64,000 nt of DNA from Tepidanaerobacter syntrophicus (GCF_001485475.2 NZ_DF977001.1:310001-374000); one strand, 5' to 3'; shown: positions 1-9,498, counted from the first letter of the stretch. Made by a program: numbers and translations. Notes: generated by a model not told the origin, from the sequence alone.

Positions 1-565
1 CTTCATTCATCCCAGCTGCGGGTTCATCTAACAGTAGAATGGATGGATTTGTTAAAAGTGCTCGCGCAATTTCCAGCCTTCGTTGTGTTCCATATGGAAG
101 ATTTCCGGCCTTTTGTTCTTTATATTCGCTAAGCCCCACTTCTATCATCATATTTTTACAAATTTTATCTGCTGACATTTCTTGGGTTTTACATTTTGAG
201 GTTCTTAGAAAACCATCAAACAACCCATAGGTTATATTTTTTTGACAAGCTGTTAGCAAATTTTGATACACCGTTAAATCATTAAAAAGACGAATATTTT
301 GAAAAGTACGTGCGATTCCTAACTCAGCAATTTCATGGGTTTGTTTTCCGTTAATTTTTTTTCCATTAAAAAAAATGCTTCCTGCTGTTGTATTATATAT
401 GCCAGTTATCATATTAAATAATGTAGTTTTACCCGCTCCATTAGGTCCTATTATCCCATGAATGCTTTGTTTGGCTATACGTATACTTACATCGTTAACA
501 GCAGTAATGCCCCCAAATCGTTTTACAACATGGTCTATTTTTAGAACAACATCTTGCTCAGACAT
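1..565 (-). CDS. livG: Branched-chain amino-acid ABC transporter ATP-binding protein LivG (partial, C-terminus outside window)
   Basis: Cytoplasmic ATPase of a Liv-type amino-acid importer. The reverse strand reads MSEQDVVLKIDHVVKRFGG from an ATG at 565, with a Walker A (GPNGAGKTT) near residue 40, a signature-like stretch before RRLEIARALL, and a Walker B (LLLDEPAAGMNE) just before the window edge. The LivG hallmark AAGMN is present. About 188 of the usual 250 or so residues are visible; the rest, and probably livF, lie beyond position 1. It overlaps the end of livM by 8 bases, so the two are translationally coupled. Confidence 0.93.
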   Translation of the reverse strand, partial: MSEQDVVLKIDHVVKRFGGITAVNDVSIRIAKQSIHGIIGPNGAGKTTLFNMITGIYNTTAGSIFFNGKKINGKQTHEIAELGIARTFQNIRLFNDLTVYQNLLTACQKNITYGLFDGFLRTSKCKTQEMSADKICKNMMIEVGLSEYKEQKAGNLPYGTQRRLEIARALLTNPSILLLDEPAAGMNE

Positions 566-1466
566 TTTTTCTTTTCCCTCCCTCAGACATTTTGCCTAAA
601 AATCTCTGAGCAGTTCGTAAAAGAACATTTTTTAAATCAGCTAAAGAGAATTCTTTGTTACCTAATAAGCCAGAAGGCTTAAATATTATTACTAATGTTA
701 CCAGAAACCCATAAAATACCATGCGCCATTCTTGAACAGAACCAAAACGCAGTATTTCAGGAAGAGGAACAAGAATTAAAGAAGCTATTACAGTTCCTGT
801 TAGGCTTCCACAGCCGCCAAGTATTACAGTCATAAGAAGCTCATTTGATTTTGCCATACTAAACATACTCGGATTTAAATACCGCATATAGTGGGCTAAC
901 ATCCCTCCTGATATACCGCAAAGTGCACAGCTTATTCCCATTGCCAACAATTTATAGTTTGCCACATTTATGCCTATAGCTGAGGCAGCTAGTTCCTCTT
1001 CTCGAACTGCGATGCAATTACGGCCATGCTTAGAATGTAAGAAGTTTCTCAGTAATATTACTAATGCGATAACTGTAACCCATACAACACTAAAACTTGA
1101 ACCCCTTGGGATATCAGTCATTCCGCGAGCGCCCCCAGTTACACTAGGGAGATTTTCTATAATTAGCCTTACCACTTCGCCGATTCCAAGTGTAGCAATA
1201 ACAAAGTAATCCCCTTTTAATTTAAGTGTGGGATAGCCGATTGCTAAGCCAACCGCAGTAGCTGCTAGCATTCCTAAAAAAACCCCAAAAAATGGTGAAA
1301 TTCCAAAACTCTTGGTCGCAAGGGCAGAAACATATGCGCCTATTGCCATAAAGCCGGCATGACCCATTGAAAAAAGTCCTGTAAAACCCGTCAAAATAGA
1401 TACACCTAAAATTGCTATCATATAGATTCCTGTGAGGCTTAGGACACCAATAACATAATTATTCAT
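558..1466 (-). CDS. livM: Branched-chain amino-acid ABC transporter permease LivM
   Basis: Inner-membrane permease of the Liv importer, 302 aa. It has the family core SILTGFTGLFSMGHAGFMAIGAYVSA near residues 23-48, the EAA-like cytoplasmic segment around AVREEELAASAIGINVANYKLLAMGISCALCGISGG, and a C-terminal IIFKPSGLLG tail found in both Liv permeases. Multiple hydrophobic segments fit 8-10 membrane spans. It sits 12 bases after livH and overlaps livG, as in a standard livKHMGF operon. Substrate specificity cannot be read from the permease. Confidence 0.93.
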   Translation of the reverse strand: MNNYVIGVLSLTGIYMIAILGVSILTGFTGLFSMGHAGFMAIGAYVSALATKSFGISPFFGVFLGMLAATAVGLAIGYPTLKLKGDYFVIATLGIGEVVRLIIENLPSVTGGARGMTDIPRGSSFSVVWVTVIALVILLRNFLHSKHGRNCIAVREEELAASAIGINVANYKLLAMGISCALCGISGGMLAHYMRYLNPSMFSMAKSNELLMTVILGGCGSLTGTVIASLILVPLPEILRFGSVQEWRMVFYGFLVTLVIIFKPSGLLGNKEFSLADLKNVLLRTAQRFLGKMSEGGKRKNV

Positions 1467-1478
1467 GTCTTTTCCTCC

Positions 1479-2354
1479 TCATGCCTTATCCTCTGATGAC
1501 TTACCCAAAAGACCAGATGGCCTTATAAAAAGAATTAGGACAAGCAACAGATATGCAAATATATCTCTCATGGTAGAAGATAAATAACCAGAAATCATAC
1601 TTTCGCTAATTCCCAAAATTAAACCTCCGAGAACAGCACCAGGTATACTCCCGAGTCCACCAACTACAGAACTAATAAAAGCTTTGTTAGTCATTACCGA
1701 CCCAAGCATTGGGAATGTAGTATACTTTGCCCCTAAAAGTGCACCTGCTAATCCTGCTAAACTACCTGCAATCAGAAAAACAATCCTAATTAATTTTTGG
1801 ACATCAACTCCCATAAGAGATGTTGCATCAAGATTTACGGCTGCACCTCTAATAGCTAAACCTAATCGGCTTTTTTGTATAAGCAGCTCAACCAAAACAA
1901 GAGCTATTACACTAACGCTAAATATTATCAAATCTATAACTCCAGCATTGGCTCCAAATATTTCAATTGTTCTATTGGAAAAATTTACCGGATATACACG
2001 AAAACGACTACTAAAAGCTATAATTACAAGATTCTCAGACATAATTGAGATTCCAAGTCCTACAATGAGTAAGTAAATTCGACGAGCATTTTTATTAATT
2101 AAAGGCCTATATCCTAATAGTTCAATTACTACAGCTAGTAAACCTGCAAGGCCTGTAGCTATAACTATTCCTAAAAAAAGATTCTTAGTAACCATGGAAA
2201 GAAAGTAAAAAGTAACAAAGGCTCCTATTGTAACTGTTATACTATGTGCAAAATTTGTAAAATTTAGAAGACTATATATTAGTGAATAACCTACAGCCAT
2301 TAAAGCATATACACTTCCTATTGACAGACCGTTAATTAGTTCTTGAAAGAACAA
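1479..2354 (-). CDS. livH: Branched-chain amino-acid ABC transporter permease LivH
   Basis: Second membrane permease of the Liv importer, 291 aa from the chosen start. I chose TTG at 2354 because an AAAGGGGAT ribosome site lies just upstream (2361-2369) and the protein then starts in the family-typical way (FFQELINGLSIGSVYALMAVGYSLIYSLLNFTNFAH). A longer reading to 2408 would put the start inside a strong hairpin. The motifs GGLGSIPGAVLGGLILG and LFIRPSGLLGK near the C-terminus are characteristic. Confidence 0.92.
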   Translation of the reverse strand: MFFQELINGLSIGSVYALMAVGYSLIYSLLNFTNFAHSITVTIGAFVTFYFLSMVTKNLFLGIVIATGLAGLLAVVIELLGYRPLINKNARRIYLLIVGLGISIMSENLVIIAFSSRFRVYPVNFSNRTIEIFGANAGVIDLIIFSVSVIALVLVELLIQKSRLGLAIRGAAVNLDATSLMGVDVQKLIRIVFLIAGSLAGLAGALLGAKYTTFPMLGSVMTNKAFISSVVGGLGSIPGAVLGGLILGISESMISGYLSSTMRDIFAYLLLVLILFIRPSGLLGKSSEDKA

Positions 2355-2375
2355 ATTCGTATCCCCTTTCAAATT

Positions 2376-2413
2376 AGCTTTTGCTTCGAGAAAAACACCT
2401 CGAAGCAAAAGCT
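2376..2413 (-). promoter_or_regulatory. Perfect 15-bp hairpin between livK and livH
   Basis: The arms AGCTTTTGCTTCGAG (2376-2390) and its exact complement (2399-2413) flank an 8-base loop. On the transcribed minus strand no U-run follows, so this is not a classic terminator. Hairpins between a highly expressed binding-protein gene and its permease genes commonly stabilise the upstream mRNA or partly attenuate transcription; that role is inferred here. Confidence 0.7.
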
Positions 2414-2433
2414 ATATCTAAAAATGAAATAGA

Positions 2434-3618
2434 TTATTTAGAATAATCTGGTGTATACTCTTCTACTTTAACAAAATTATCACCTTCTATTTTAAATATG
2501 CTAGCCATGCGAATTGGATTGTGAGTTTCAGGGACTATGGTTATTACACTTGTGAGGCACTGCAAATTTTTTGTATTCTCCATAGCATCTCGAATCTTCT
2601 GGGGATCTGGTTCTCCTGCTTTTTCAATTGCATTCTTTACTATTTGGAAACAATCATATGCAAAATATGCATTTGTTCCTGCTTTGCCTGGATCCATTTT
2701 AAACTTTTCTTCAAATTTATTCTTGAATTCTTCCAAATTTTCAGCATTTACATCCATAGCACATGGAAAATACGTCCCTTGAACAGCGTCTTTTGCAATT
2801 TCAAATAAGTCTTCCATCATCCATGCATCTACCCCAAGAAAACTTTGGGTTATGCCCAATGCCCGAGCTTGATTTGCAATAAGGCCTACTTCTTTGTAGT
2901 TTGCAGGAATCATTAATGCATCGAAATCGCCTGCTGCTTTAATTTTGGAAAGTTGTGGTCGAAAATCAACATCTCCAGTTTTATAGCCTTCTTGTATTGT
3001 TACTTTGCCACCAACTTTTTCAAATGCATCTGTAAAATTTTGAGTTATGCCTAGTGAATATTCATTAGTTATTTCATATATAATTGCTGCTTTTTCTATC
3101 CCTAATTTTTCATATGCATATTGCCCCATGATATCTCCTAATTGAGGATCTGATAAGCATGCCCTAAATGAATATTTGCGAACACTTCCATCTTCTTCGC
3201 GCTGGGTAACTTTGTAATTAGTGCCACAAGTAGTGATGTGAGGAACTTTATATTCTTCGCAAACTTCATCAAGTGCTATAGCGCATGACGAAGTATTAGG
3301 ACCTATAAAAGCTATAACGCCATCATTCTGTAAAGCCCTTCTTGCAGCATTCGTTGTCTCAACAGGATCTGAACGATTGTCATATATCTTAAGCACCACT
3401 TCTTTGCCTAAGATGCCTCCTTGATTATTAGTCTCTTCCACCAACATTTTTAAAGTATTTGACTCTGCTTCACCCCAAATAGCAGATTCTCCTGTTATCG
3501 GACCAATATAACCCAAAATGATTTTATCGCTCAATGAACTTTCATTTCCACAACCTGTAAGCCCCATAATCATAATTATTGCCAAGGTAATCGCAGAAAT
3601 TTTTTTTATTAATGACAT
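2434..3618 (-). CDS. livK: Branched-chain amino-acid ABC transporter substrate-binding lipoprotein LivK/LivJ type
   Basis: Extracellular ligand-binding lipoprotein of 394 aa. It has a signal peptide with lipobox LTGC (Cys at about residue 23), then the type I periplasmic-binding fold (Peripla_BP_6) start IILGYIGPITGESAIWGEAE and IGPNTSSCAIALDEVCEEYKVPHITTCGTN. A GGGGGTA ribosome site precedes the ATG at 3618. It heads the liv operon and is followed by a hairpin. The ligand is probably an aliphatic amino acid, or a related product of the adjacent peptidases; the sequence does not settle which. Confidence 0.92.
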   Translation of the reverse strand: MSLIKKISAITLAIIMIMGLTGCGNESSLSDKIILGYIGPITGESAIWGEAESNTLKMLVEETNNQGGILGKEVVLKIYDNRSDPVETTNAARRALQNDGVIAFIGPNTSSCAIALDEVCEEYKVPHITTCGTNYKVTQREEDGSVRKYSFRACLSDPQLGDIMGQYAYEKLGIEKAAIIYEITNEYSLGITQNFTDAFEKVGGKVTIQEGYKTGDVDFRPQLSKIKAAGDFDALMIPANYKEVGLIANQARALGITQSFLGVDAWMMEDLFEIAKDAVQGTYFPCAMDVNAENLEEFKNKFEEKFKMDPGKAGTNAYFAYDCFQIVKNAIEKAGEPDPQKIRDAMENTKNLQCLTSVITIVPETHNPIRMASIFKIEGDNFVKVEEYTPDYSK

Positions 3619-3886
3619 AATATGTACCCCCTATGATTATTTGTAGATTTTTGGAAACTTAGTTTCCTTTATTCTCAAGCCCTCTCAAGAAGGCTATTAT
3701 TTTTTACCTCCCTTTGTTTCTATTGCAAAAATAGCTGATATTTATAGATATCGTGAGATATTAAAAGTTTGTTAATGGTTATTGTGAATATATGCTTGTA
3801 ATCATACTTGACTTTTTCAGATCGCCCCAATAATTGGAGTAGATAGTATCTTGCCATTACTTCTATTAAATGAGGGTGGTTCTTCT

Positions 3887-4866
3887 ATGCTTACAAAATG
3901 TTCTTCTCACCTTGAGTTTCAACAGTTTTTACGGCAGAGGATTCCTGTGTTGCGGGCTCTGGAGCAAGATAGGCTTAGGTTTTTCTTTAGGTCTTTGTCA
4001 AAGGTTTAGTTTTTAAATCTGGATCCTGCTGGCGTTTTTGTCCAAATGTTTTTCTTCTTCTATGAGTAGACCTGTTAAATATGATCCTGTGTGTATTTTA
4101 AGGTCTTTGGTGTTGATGTTGGATCTTGGCTGCCATAGTGTTACTAAGTAGGCTCAAGTTCTTCGCTCTGATGATATTTTGGCTGTTTTGTCCGGCTTTG
4201 AGCCTGCGGGATCCAGTCTATATGGTGTTAAGGTTTGTGATTGTAGGAAAAAGGGTATTTTTAGTTGTGATTGTAAGCATCGTTTTTCCGATCCTGAGGC
4301 TTCTTGGGGCTGGGACAGTTACCGTAATGAGTACTATCATGGGTATTCTCCTTATGTTTTAACGGCTGCATCAAGTATAGGTGAGCTTGTGATGTATATT
4401 AGGCTTTTTAGGCTCACCGCCAGATTTTCTACCGGTGTTGTTTCTTTGGCTGAGTTTAAGGAACTTTATCGGTATTCAAAGGTAAATAAGTTTTTGACAG
4501 ATTCTGCTCATGATGCTTATCCTTTTTATGAGCTTTGCAAGTTTTTGGATATTGAGCCTTTTATCGATCTTAATTCTAAAGGCAAGGGCAATTTTAAGAA
4601 TTTGCCTTCTGTCAGTGTTAATGAATATGGTATCCCTATTTGCCCCAAAGGATATGCCATGTGTTTTTTTGGTTTTAATAAAAGTCGCAGTCGCTTGAAG
4701 TTGCGATGTCCTTTGAAAGCCGGCAGCAGACGTTTGAGAAAGAATATTTCCTGTGATTGCCCTTGTTCTGATTGCTACTATGAATTGTCATCTTGGGGTT
4801 AAAGCTGCTCTGGATGATGATTTTGATATCTTGACTGAGGTTTTGGGAAAAGCTTTGGCAGCTTAG
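3887..4866 (+). pseudogene. Decayed DDE-type transposase
   Basis: Fragments of one transposase are spread over three frames. The N-terminus MLTKCSSHLEFQQFLRQRIP starts at 3887 and stops after about 40 codons. It continues in another frame (LDPAGVFVQMFFSSSMSRPVKYDPVCILRSLVLMLDLGCHSVTK) to an in-frame stop near 4147. The main body, with CDCRKKGIFSCDCKHRFSD and TDSAHDAYPFYELCKFLDIEPFIDLNSKGKGNFK, runs to about 4802. A last shifted piece (LGVKAALDDDFDILTEVLGKALAA) ends at 4866. DSAHDAYP and FIDLN look like DDE-catalytic surroundings. I cannot assign the IS family and found no terminal inverted repeats, so it is an immobile relic. I see no gene in 3619-3886 or 4867-5120. Confidence 0.75.
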
Positions 4867-5120
4867 AATTTGGAATCCCATAAGTTAAATATGCTCCATA
4901 ATTTTCCTTTTAAAATAGGTTTTTTAAAGGGTTAGTTTGTTATTGTCTTTTTTTGGGGTTTATTTTAGTAAGTACTGCTGTTTACTTATTTTTTTGTTCT
5001 TCACTTCCTTCTTTTGGTGAAAGGTCATGGTTTATTGGTTTTTTGTTGGGTTTGTTAGTTTTTTACAGGGAATTATTAACTGTTTCCGAAATTATTCTAT
5101 TTAATTTTTTGAACATACAT

Positions 5121-6899
5121 TTAATCAATCCACTGGTCGATCAAAGTCAAATACAGTTCACAATATTTAAGAGCTTCTCGCAGTGCAGTAGAGACTCGAT
5201 TGCGATTTCTCACGGCGCTTGTATAATGCAATTTATATTCCAATGACGTTGGATCCATATTTGCAAGCTCTACCGCAGAATAGAGTAAGGGAATAGGTTT
5301 TGTAGCAGGCGTATAAGCGTACGAATTTTGTTCAAAACGATCGCAATAAGTGTAAAAAGCCCAAGTAAGAGAGCGGCTCAATTTCAGTAATAATTCATTA
5401 ATGAGCTTAACTTTATTATCAGTTGGAGGTTTACTATTCAAAGAAATCTTTCTTGAGTTTATTATAGCAATGTAACCCTTTAATTTCCTAACGTTATAAA
5501 GAATGCTTTTGATCTCAATTTTTGGATCTGCTTTATCGATAATTTCAGTTAATTTTGTCTCTATATCTTCGCATGTTATTAAAAAATCTTGAGGAAGTAC
5601 TGATGCATTTACATAACTACATATTATAGCTGCGCTTATTTCTAAATCTTTTTGAAGATTATTTTTGTCAACTTTATTTAGATCATCTTTTATAGTATGA
5701 TTCCACCATCCAAGATTTGCTCCATTGGTTCTTTTTATGTATTCTTCGCTCATACCCATTCGGCCTACTATCGATGGAACTCCTATACCAAAAAAAGATT
5801 GATCTCCAAATTTATTAAGCGGTAAAACATTTATATCTTCATTAACTACTTCCTTAATGATATCCTTTACGAATTTCATCACTTCTCTGGAAGCAGTGCA
5901 TTCATATTGGACAGCATGTAACATTCCTGTAGAATCAATATTGATGCCACCAATACAATTTTCGTCAAGTTCGTCCCAATGATGGTCTACATACCATGTA
6001 GAACCAGCAGATTCAGCTATTTCATGACCATTCCAGCATACAAAATAAATGCTTCTTTTAATTTTATCTTGATGTTTTGCAAGCTGTTCCGCAAGCGTTA
6101 GAATAGTTCCATTTCCTGTTGCATTACAAGTAACACCAGGTTCCCATGCGTCTATATGACCATTAACAAGTAGAAATTCTTCTGGAACTTCGTTCCCTCT
6201 CAGATATCCTATGGGCATCGCCAATATGTCCCAGCTTCTTGTACACTGGACACTTATGTTTACTAAAACTTTTTTTTCACTTTTGCATAGATTCTTTAAA
6301 TAGGTACCTGCACTGTGTGATATGCTAACTCCTGATATTTTGGGAATGTCTTTGAAGGTTTCTGGAGTCGGATTCCCCCATACAGATTTTAATCCTCGAC
6401 CACAAATATAATCTTCTTCCTCGTTTTCATCCTCCCCCCAATTAGCACAAATCATGGCAACAGCTCCTTTTTCAGCTGCTATTCTAGCTTTTTCAGGCGT
6501 TGCAGGACTATAAGATACCTCAACTAACACAGCTTTGCCTTTTACATCTTTCTCCATGTAATCATCATAATCACCAGCTCCTAAGTATACCAATTCAACA
6601 TTTATTCCTTCTTTTCGTGTTGATTCTACATGGCAGCACGGCAAACTATCAATTTCTTTCAGTTCTGGTTGTATTACTTTTAGTGATGAACTGACGGGGT
6701 TGCTATTATAAGCTTCAAAATTTATAACTTCTGATTCAAGTCCAAATTCTTTAAATTTGCTTGCAACCCATTCCGCAGCTTTTCTGTCATCTCCCATTCC
6801 TGAAATTCTTCGCGGATAATGTTCGGTTAGCCATTCACTATACTCGTAATTCTTATCTGCAGATAAATCTTTTCGAATCTCTTCGTATAACTTTTCCAC
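5121..6899 (-). CDS. M28-family metallopeptidase with inserted PA domain
   Basis: Predicted cytoplasmic zinc aminopeptidase or carboxypeptidase-like hydrolase, 592 aa, with no signal peptide. The start is GTG at 6899 with GGAGG upstream. A protease-associated insert spans about residues 95-215. Metal-site candidates are His248 and Asp250 (NGHIDAW), Glu293 (WNGHEIAES), Asp322 (NIDSTG) and His401 (WWNHTIKDD). The position of the metal-bridging Asp (usually DNASG or DDGSG) reads Cys258 (TCNATG), which is unusual. The C-terminal 150 residues are helical, as in M28 dimerisation tails. It lies downstream of the RidA and M20 genes in one direction, suggesting peptide or amide catabolism. Confidence 0.82.
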   Translation of the reverse strand: MEKLYEEIRKDLSADKNYEYSEWLTEHYPRRISGMGDDRKAAEWVASKFKEFGLESEVINFEAYNSNPVSSSLKVIQPELKEIDSLPCCHVESTRKEGINVELVYLGAGDYDDYMEKDVKGKAVLVEVSYSPATPEKARIAAEKGAVAMICANWGEDENEEEDYICGRGLKSVWGNPTPETFKDIPKISGVSISHSAGTYLKNLCKSEKKVLVNISVQCTRSWDILAMPIGYLRGNEVPEEFLLVNGHIDAWEPGVTCNATGNGTILTLAEQLAKHQDKIKRSIYFVCWNGHEIAESAGSTWYVDHHWDELDENCIGGINIDSTGMLHAVQYECTASREVMKFVKDIIKEVVNEDINVLPLNKFGDQSFFGIGVPSIVGRMGMSEEYIKRTNGANLGWWNHTIKDDLNKVDKNNLQKDLEISAAIICSYVNASVLPQDFLITCEDIETKLTEIIDKADPKIEIKSILYNVRKLKGYIAIINSRKISLNSKPPTDNKVKLINELLLKLSRSLTWAFYTYCDRFEQNSYAYTPATKPIPLLYSAVELANMDPTSLEYKLHYTSAVRNRNRVSTALREALKYCELYLTLIDQWID

Positions 6900-6980
6900 C
6901 TTAATGTGCCTCCAGTATTTTTGATAATTTATTATGACTCAAAATTTAAAATAAAAGATGTTCCCTAAGTGAGCTTTAAG

Positions 6981-7385
6981 CTAGTCAATAACAGTAGCAA
7001 TAGCTTCAATTTCAATTACTATTTCATCTTTAAATCTCCCAATTTGGACAGTACTTCGTGCAGGCGGATCAATTGGAAAAAATTCCTTATAAACTTCATT
7101 AAATTTTTGAAAATCGTTTATATCAGAAATAAATACAAGCGTTTTTACAACATGATTCATATCGGATCCGGCAGCTTCTAAAATGGCTTTCATATTTGTT
7201 AAAACCTGTTTTGTCTGGCCAGTAATATCGTTAGGAGAGACAAGCATTTGTGTTTTAGGATCAATAGCTGTTATTCCCGCTGTGTAAATCATCTTCCCTA
7301 CTTTAAAGCCTTGAGAATACCACCCCCCTGGTTTTCCTGCTTTTTCAGTGCAAATTTTAATTTTCTCCAAGATTTTCATCTCCAA
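6981..7385 (-). CDS. RidA (YjgF/YER057c/UK114) family protein
   Basis: Small cytoplasmic protein of about 134 aa. RidA proteins hydrolyse reactive enamine/imine intermediates released by PLP enzymes; subfamily members also act on specific deaminated substrates. The family signature PPARSTVQIGRFKDEIVIEIEAIATV is complete, including the substrate-anchoring Arg and the late acidic residue. The N-terminal YSQGFKVGKMIYTAG also fits. The exact start is uncertain: TTG at 7385 or ATG at 7379. Its place between two peptidase genes suggests a dedicated step in breaking down an amino-acid derivative. Confidence 0.9.
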   Translation of the reverse strand: MEMKILEKIKICTEKAGKPGGWYSQGFKVGKMIYTAGITAIDPKTQMLVSPNDITGQTKQVLTNMKAILEAAGSDMNHVVKTLVFISDINDFQKFNEVYKEFFPIDPPARSTVQIGRFKDEIVIEIEAIATVID

Positions 7386-7445
7386 CTATGTTGTTATTGT
7401 GTAACAGATAAGTCATGCCAAAAAAATGCAATTAAAGGAGTAAAT

Positions 7446-8573
7446 TTAAAAACTAAAAATATATTTTTGATAAATTATATTCATCTCGAACATACTCTTA
7501 AGGCTTACCCATTCATTTTCTGAATGTAAGCCACCTCCTTTCGCTCCTAAGCATATAACCGGAATTCCTGTAGCTGGAACTAATTTGTTATTATCACAAA
7601 CTCCCGTACCATACCGAAACTCCATAGGCTTTCCTATTACATCTTTATATATTGAACACAATTTTTCAATTTGAGGCAGGTCAGTTTGAATTTCATAAGG
7701 TTCATAATAAGGCTCATCTATTTTAAAAATAAATTTAGCTTTTAATCCCATATTAATAACAAGTTCTTGCATTTGTTCTAAAATGTATTCTATTGTTTCG
7801 GTAGGGACTGTATGTTTATTTACAAGGCAAAAGCAATAATCAGGTACTATAACCGAATATTGATTAAAGCCACCCTCTATTTTAAGAGTAACATACGGTT
7901 GTTTTTGAATTTTATGATGCTCCTTTAATGGGATCTTGCCTAATGAAACGAGAAAACGTGCCATTTCTTCAATAGCATTTATCCCTTTGTTTGGCTCACA
8001 TCCATGAGCAGTCTTACCATAAGCGTCAACATGAATTAATAGTTTGCCTACGCTCCCAATTATTGGAATATACTCAGGTTCTGCAGCAATACCAAAATCA
8101 GCATTTATTGTATTGTTTATTAAAGTAGTTATGCCAAGAGATGTTGCTTCCTCATCTGGAACAAGAGCAATTAAAATATCCCCTTTCATCTTATCTTTAT
8201 TTTCTATAGCAAATTTTACTGTACTTAAAATGATAGCTATTCCGCTCTTCATATCAAGGGCTCCTCTGCCATAAACCTTATCTCCCTTTATCACGGGCAC
8301 AAAAGGATTTGTTTCCCAACCATTGCCAGCTGGAACGGTATCTAAATGTCCTGTTAAAAGGGTAGTAGGGCCTTTTTTATCTCCTCGAACCCTTGCTATT
8401 ATATTAAATCTATCGTTGTCAACATTTTGTTTTTCAATTTCATCTACACCTAAATATTTTAAAATCTCAAATATTTTATTGCCTATTTCGCTTTCGTTAC
8501 CAGTAACAGAATTAATTGTCACCAGTTTTTTAAGAATATCAATGGTAAATTCCTTATTTTCTTGAAATTCCAT
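7446..8573 (-). CDS. M20-family metallopeptidase (ArgE/DapE type)
   Basis: Cytoplasmic di-zinc amidohydrolase, 375 aa from the ATG at 8573 (AGGAAAG upstream). The zinc motifs are complete: LTGHLDTVPAG (metal His and Asp), YGRGALDMKSG (bridging Asp), VPDEEATSLG (Glu pair), and a late GGGLHSENEWV (His). The dimerisation domain is present in the middle (residues about 170-290). Members deacylate N-acyl amino acids or cleave dipeptides. Context with RidA and an M28 peptidase favours N-acyl amino acid or dipeptide use; the exact substrate is open. Confidence 0.87.
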   Translation of the reverse strand: MEFQENKEFTIDILKKLVTINSVTGNESEIGNKIFEILKYLGVDEIEKQNVDNDRFNIIARVRGDKKGPTTLLTGHLDTVPAGNGWETNPFVPVIKGDKVYGRGALDMKSGIAIILSTVKFAIENKDKMKGDILIALVPDEEATSLGITTLINNTINADFGIAAEPEYIPIIGSVGKLLIHVDAYGKTAHGCEPNKGINAIEEMARFLVSLGKIPLKEHHKIQKQPYVTLKIEGGFNQYSVIVPDYCFCLVNKHTVPTETIEYILEQMQELVINMGLKAKFIFKIDEPYYEPYEIQTDLPQIEKLCSIYKDVIGKPMEFRYGTGVCDNNKLVPATGIPVICLGAKGGGLHSENEWVSLKSMFEMNIIYQKYIFSF

Positions 8574-8680
8574 TTTGATCAAGCTTTCCTTTATGTTATT
8601 TTAAAAGATTCGCATAATACTTTTACTTAGGCTGAGCACTTATATAAAAATTATTTTTTCTATCAATCATAACTATTTTT

Positions 8681-9358
8681 TTAACTTTTAGTCTCAATTT
8701 CAGCTTCGGTTTCTAAGTCATTTTTACGGGCAATATCTAAATAGTTATACATCGTATACTTTGAAATACCTAGAAACTCTTGAACTCGTTCACCAGATTT
8801 CGTAATAAGAAAAGCTCCTTTACTGTCGATATATTTAAGAAACTCTATTTTTTCTTCTCTTGTCATTATAGCTGCAGGTTTACCAATTATACGCTCTCCT
8901 TCACATAGAATATGTTCTAACAATTGATTTACCTCGCTAACAAAAATTTCGTTATCCAAATACTCATTGATATTATAATTGTTGTATTGCCTTAGAAACT
9001 CTTCAAATTTCAATGACTCGGTAATATCTGTATTAATGCATATAGAGCCAATTACCTCGTTGTCTTCATTTCGTATATACATAGAAGAAGATCGAATGAC
9101 TCTATTATCCTTTAAGCGAGTAATATAATTATAGCGATTGCCATCTTTGACTGTGCCCCTCAGAACTTCAAGACCAAGATTGCTTCCTACCCCTCCAATT
9201 TTTCTATTTGTTATATGGCCGTTTCGTATATCAACAATTGTTTTGTCGTAATCATGCTTTAAATCATGTAAAACTATCTCAGTATCACCTCCTAAATGTT
9301 GCTCTAACATGTTCAGCAACTGTGTGAAGAATTTTTTTTCTTCTTGAATATTATTCAA
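8681..9358 (-). CDS. YheO/DauR-like transcriptional regulator (PAS_6 plus HTH_22)
   Basis: Cytoplasmic DNA-binding sensor, 225 aa. The start is TTG at 9358, placed just after a near-perfect AGGAGGTGAT (9363-9372). The N-terminal two-thirds is a PAS-like ligand domain (EIVLHDLKHDYDKTIVDIRNGHITNRKIGG, RSSSMYIRNEDNEVIGSICINTDIT). The C-terminus is the HTH typical of the family (GAFLITKSGERVQEFLGISKYTMYNYLDIAR). Relatives control amino-acid catabolic genes, including D-amino acids. It is the first gene of the run ending in the liv operon and is its likely local regulator. Confidence 0.86.
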   Translation of the reverse strand: MNNIQEEKKFFTQLLNMLEQHLGGDTEIVLHDLKHDYDKTIVDIRNGHITNRKIGGVGSNLGLEVLRGTVKDGNRYNYITRLKDNRVIRSSSMYIRNEDNEVIGSICINTDITESLKFEEFLRQYNNYNINEYLDNEIFVSEVNQLLEHILCEGERIIGKPAAIMTREEKIEFLKYIDSKGAFLITKSGERVQEFLGISKYTMYNYLDIARKNDLETEAEIETKS

Positions 9359-9498
9359 TATTATCACCTCCTCGAATTTCATGAATTTATTGTACATTAC
9401 AATATGTATTTTGTCAATACTGTTTGTTAGAAAAACTTTTTGTTTTATTTATATTAATACTTAGCGAAAAAGTTAGTATAAAATATAAATATATTAAG

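Noticed and set aside
4953-5246. Plus-strand hydrophobic open frame after the transposase relic
   Set aside because: No ribosome site, low-complexity T-rich composition, and it runs into the oppositely oriented M28 gene.
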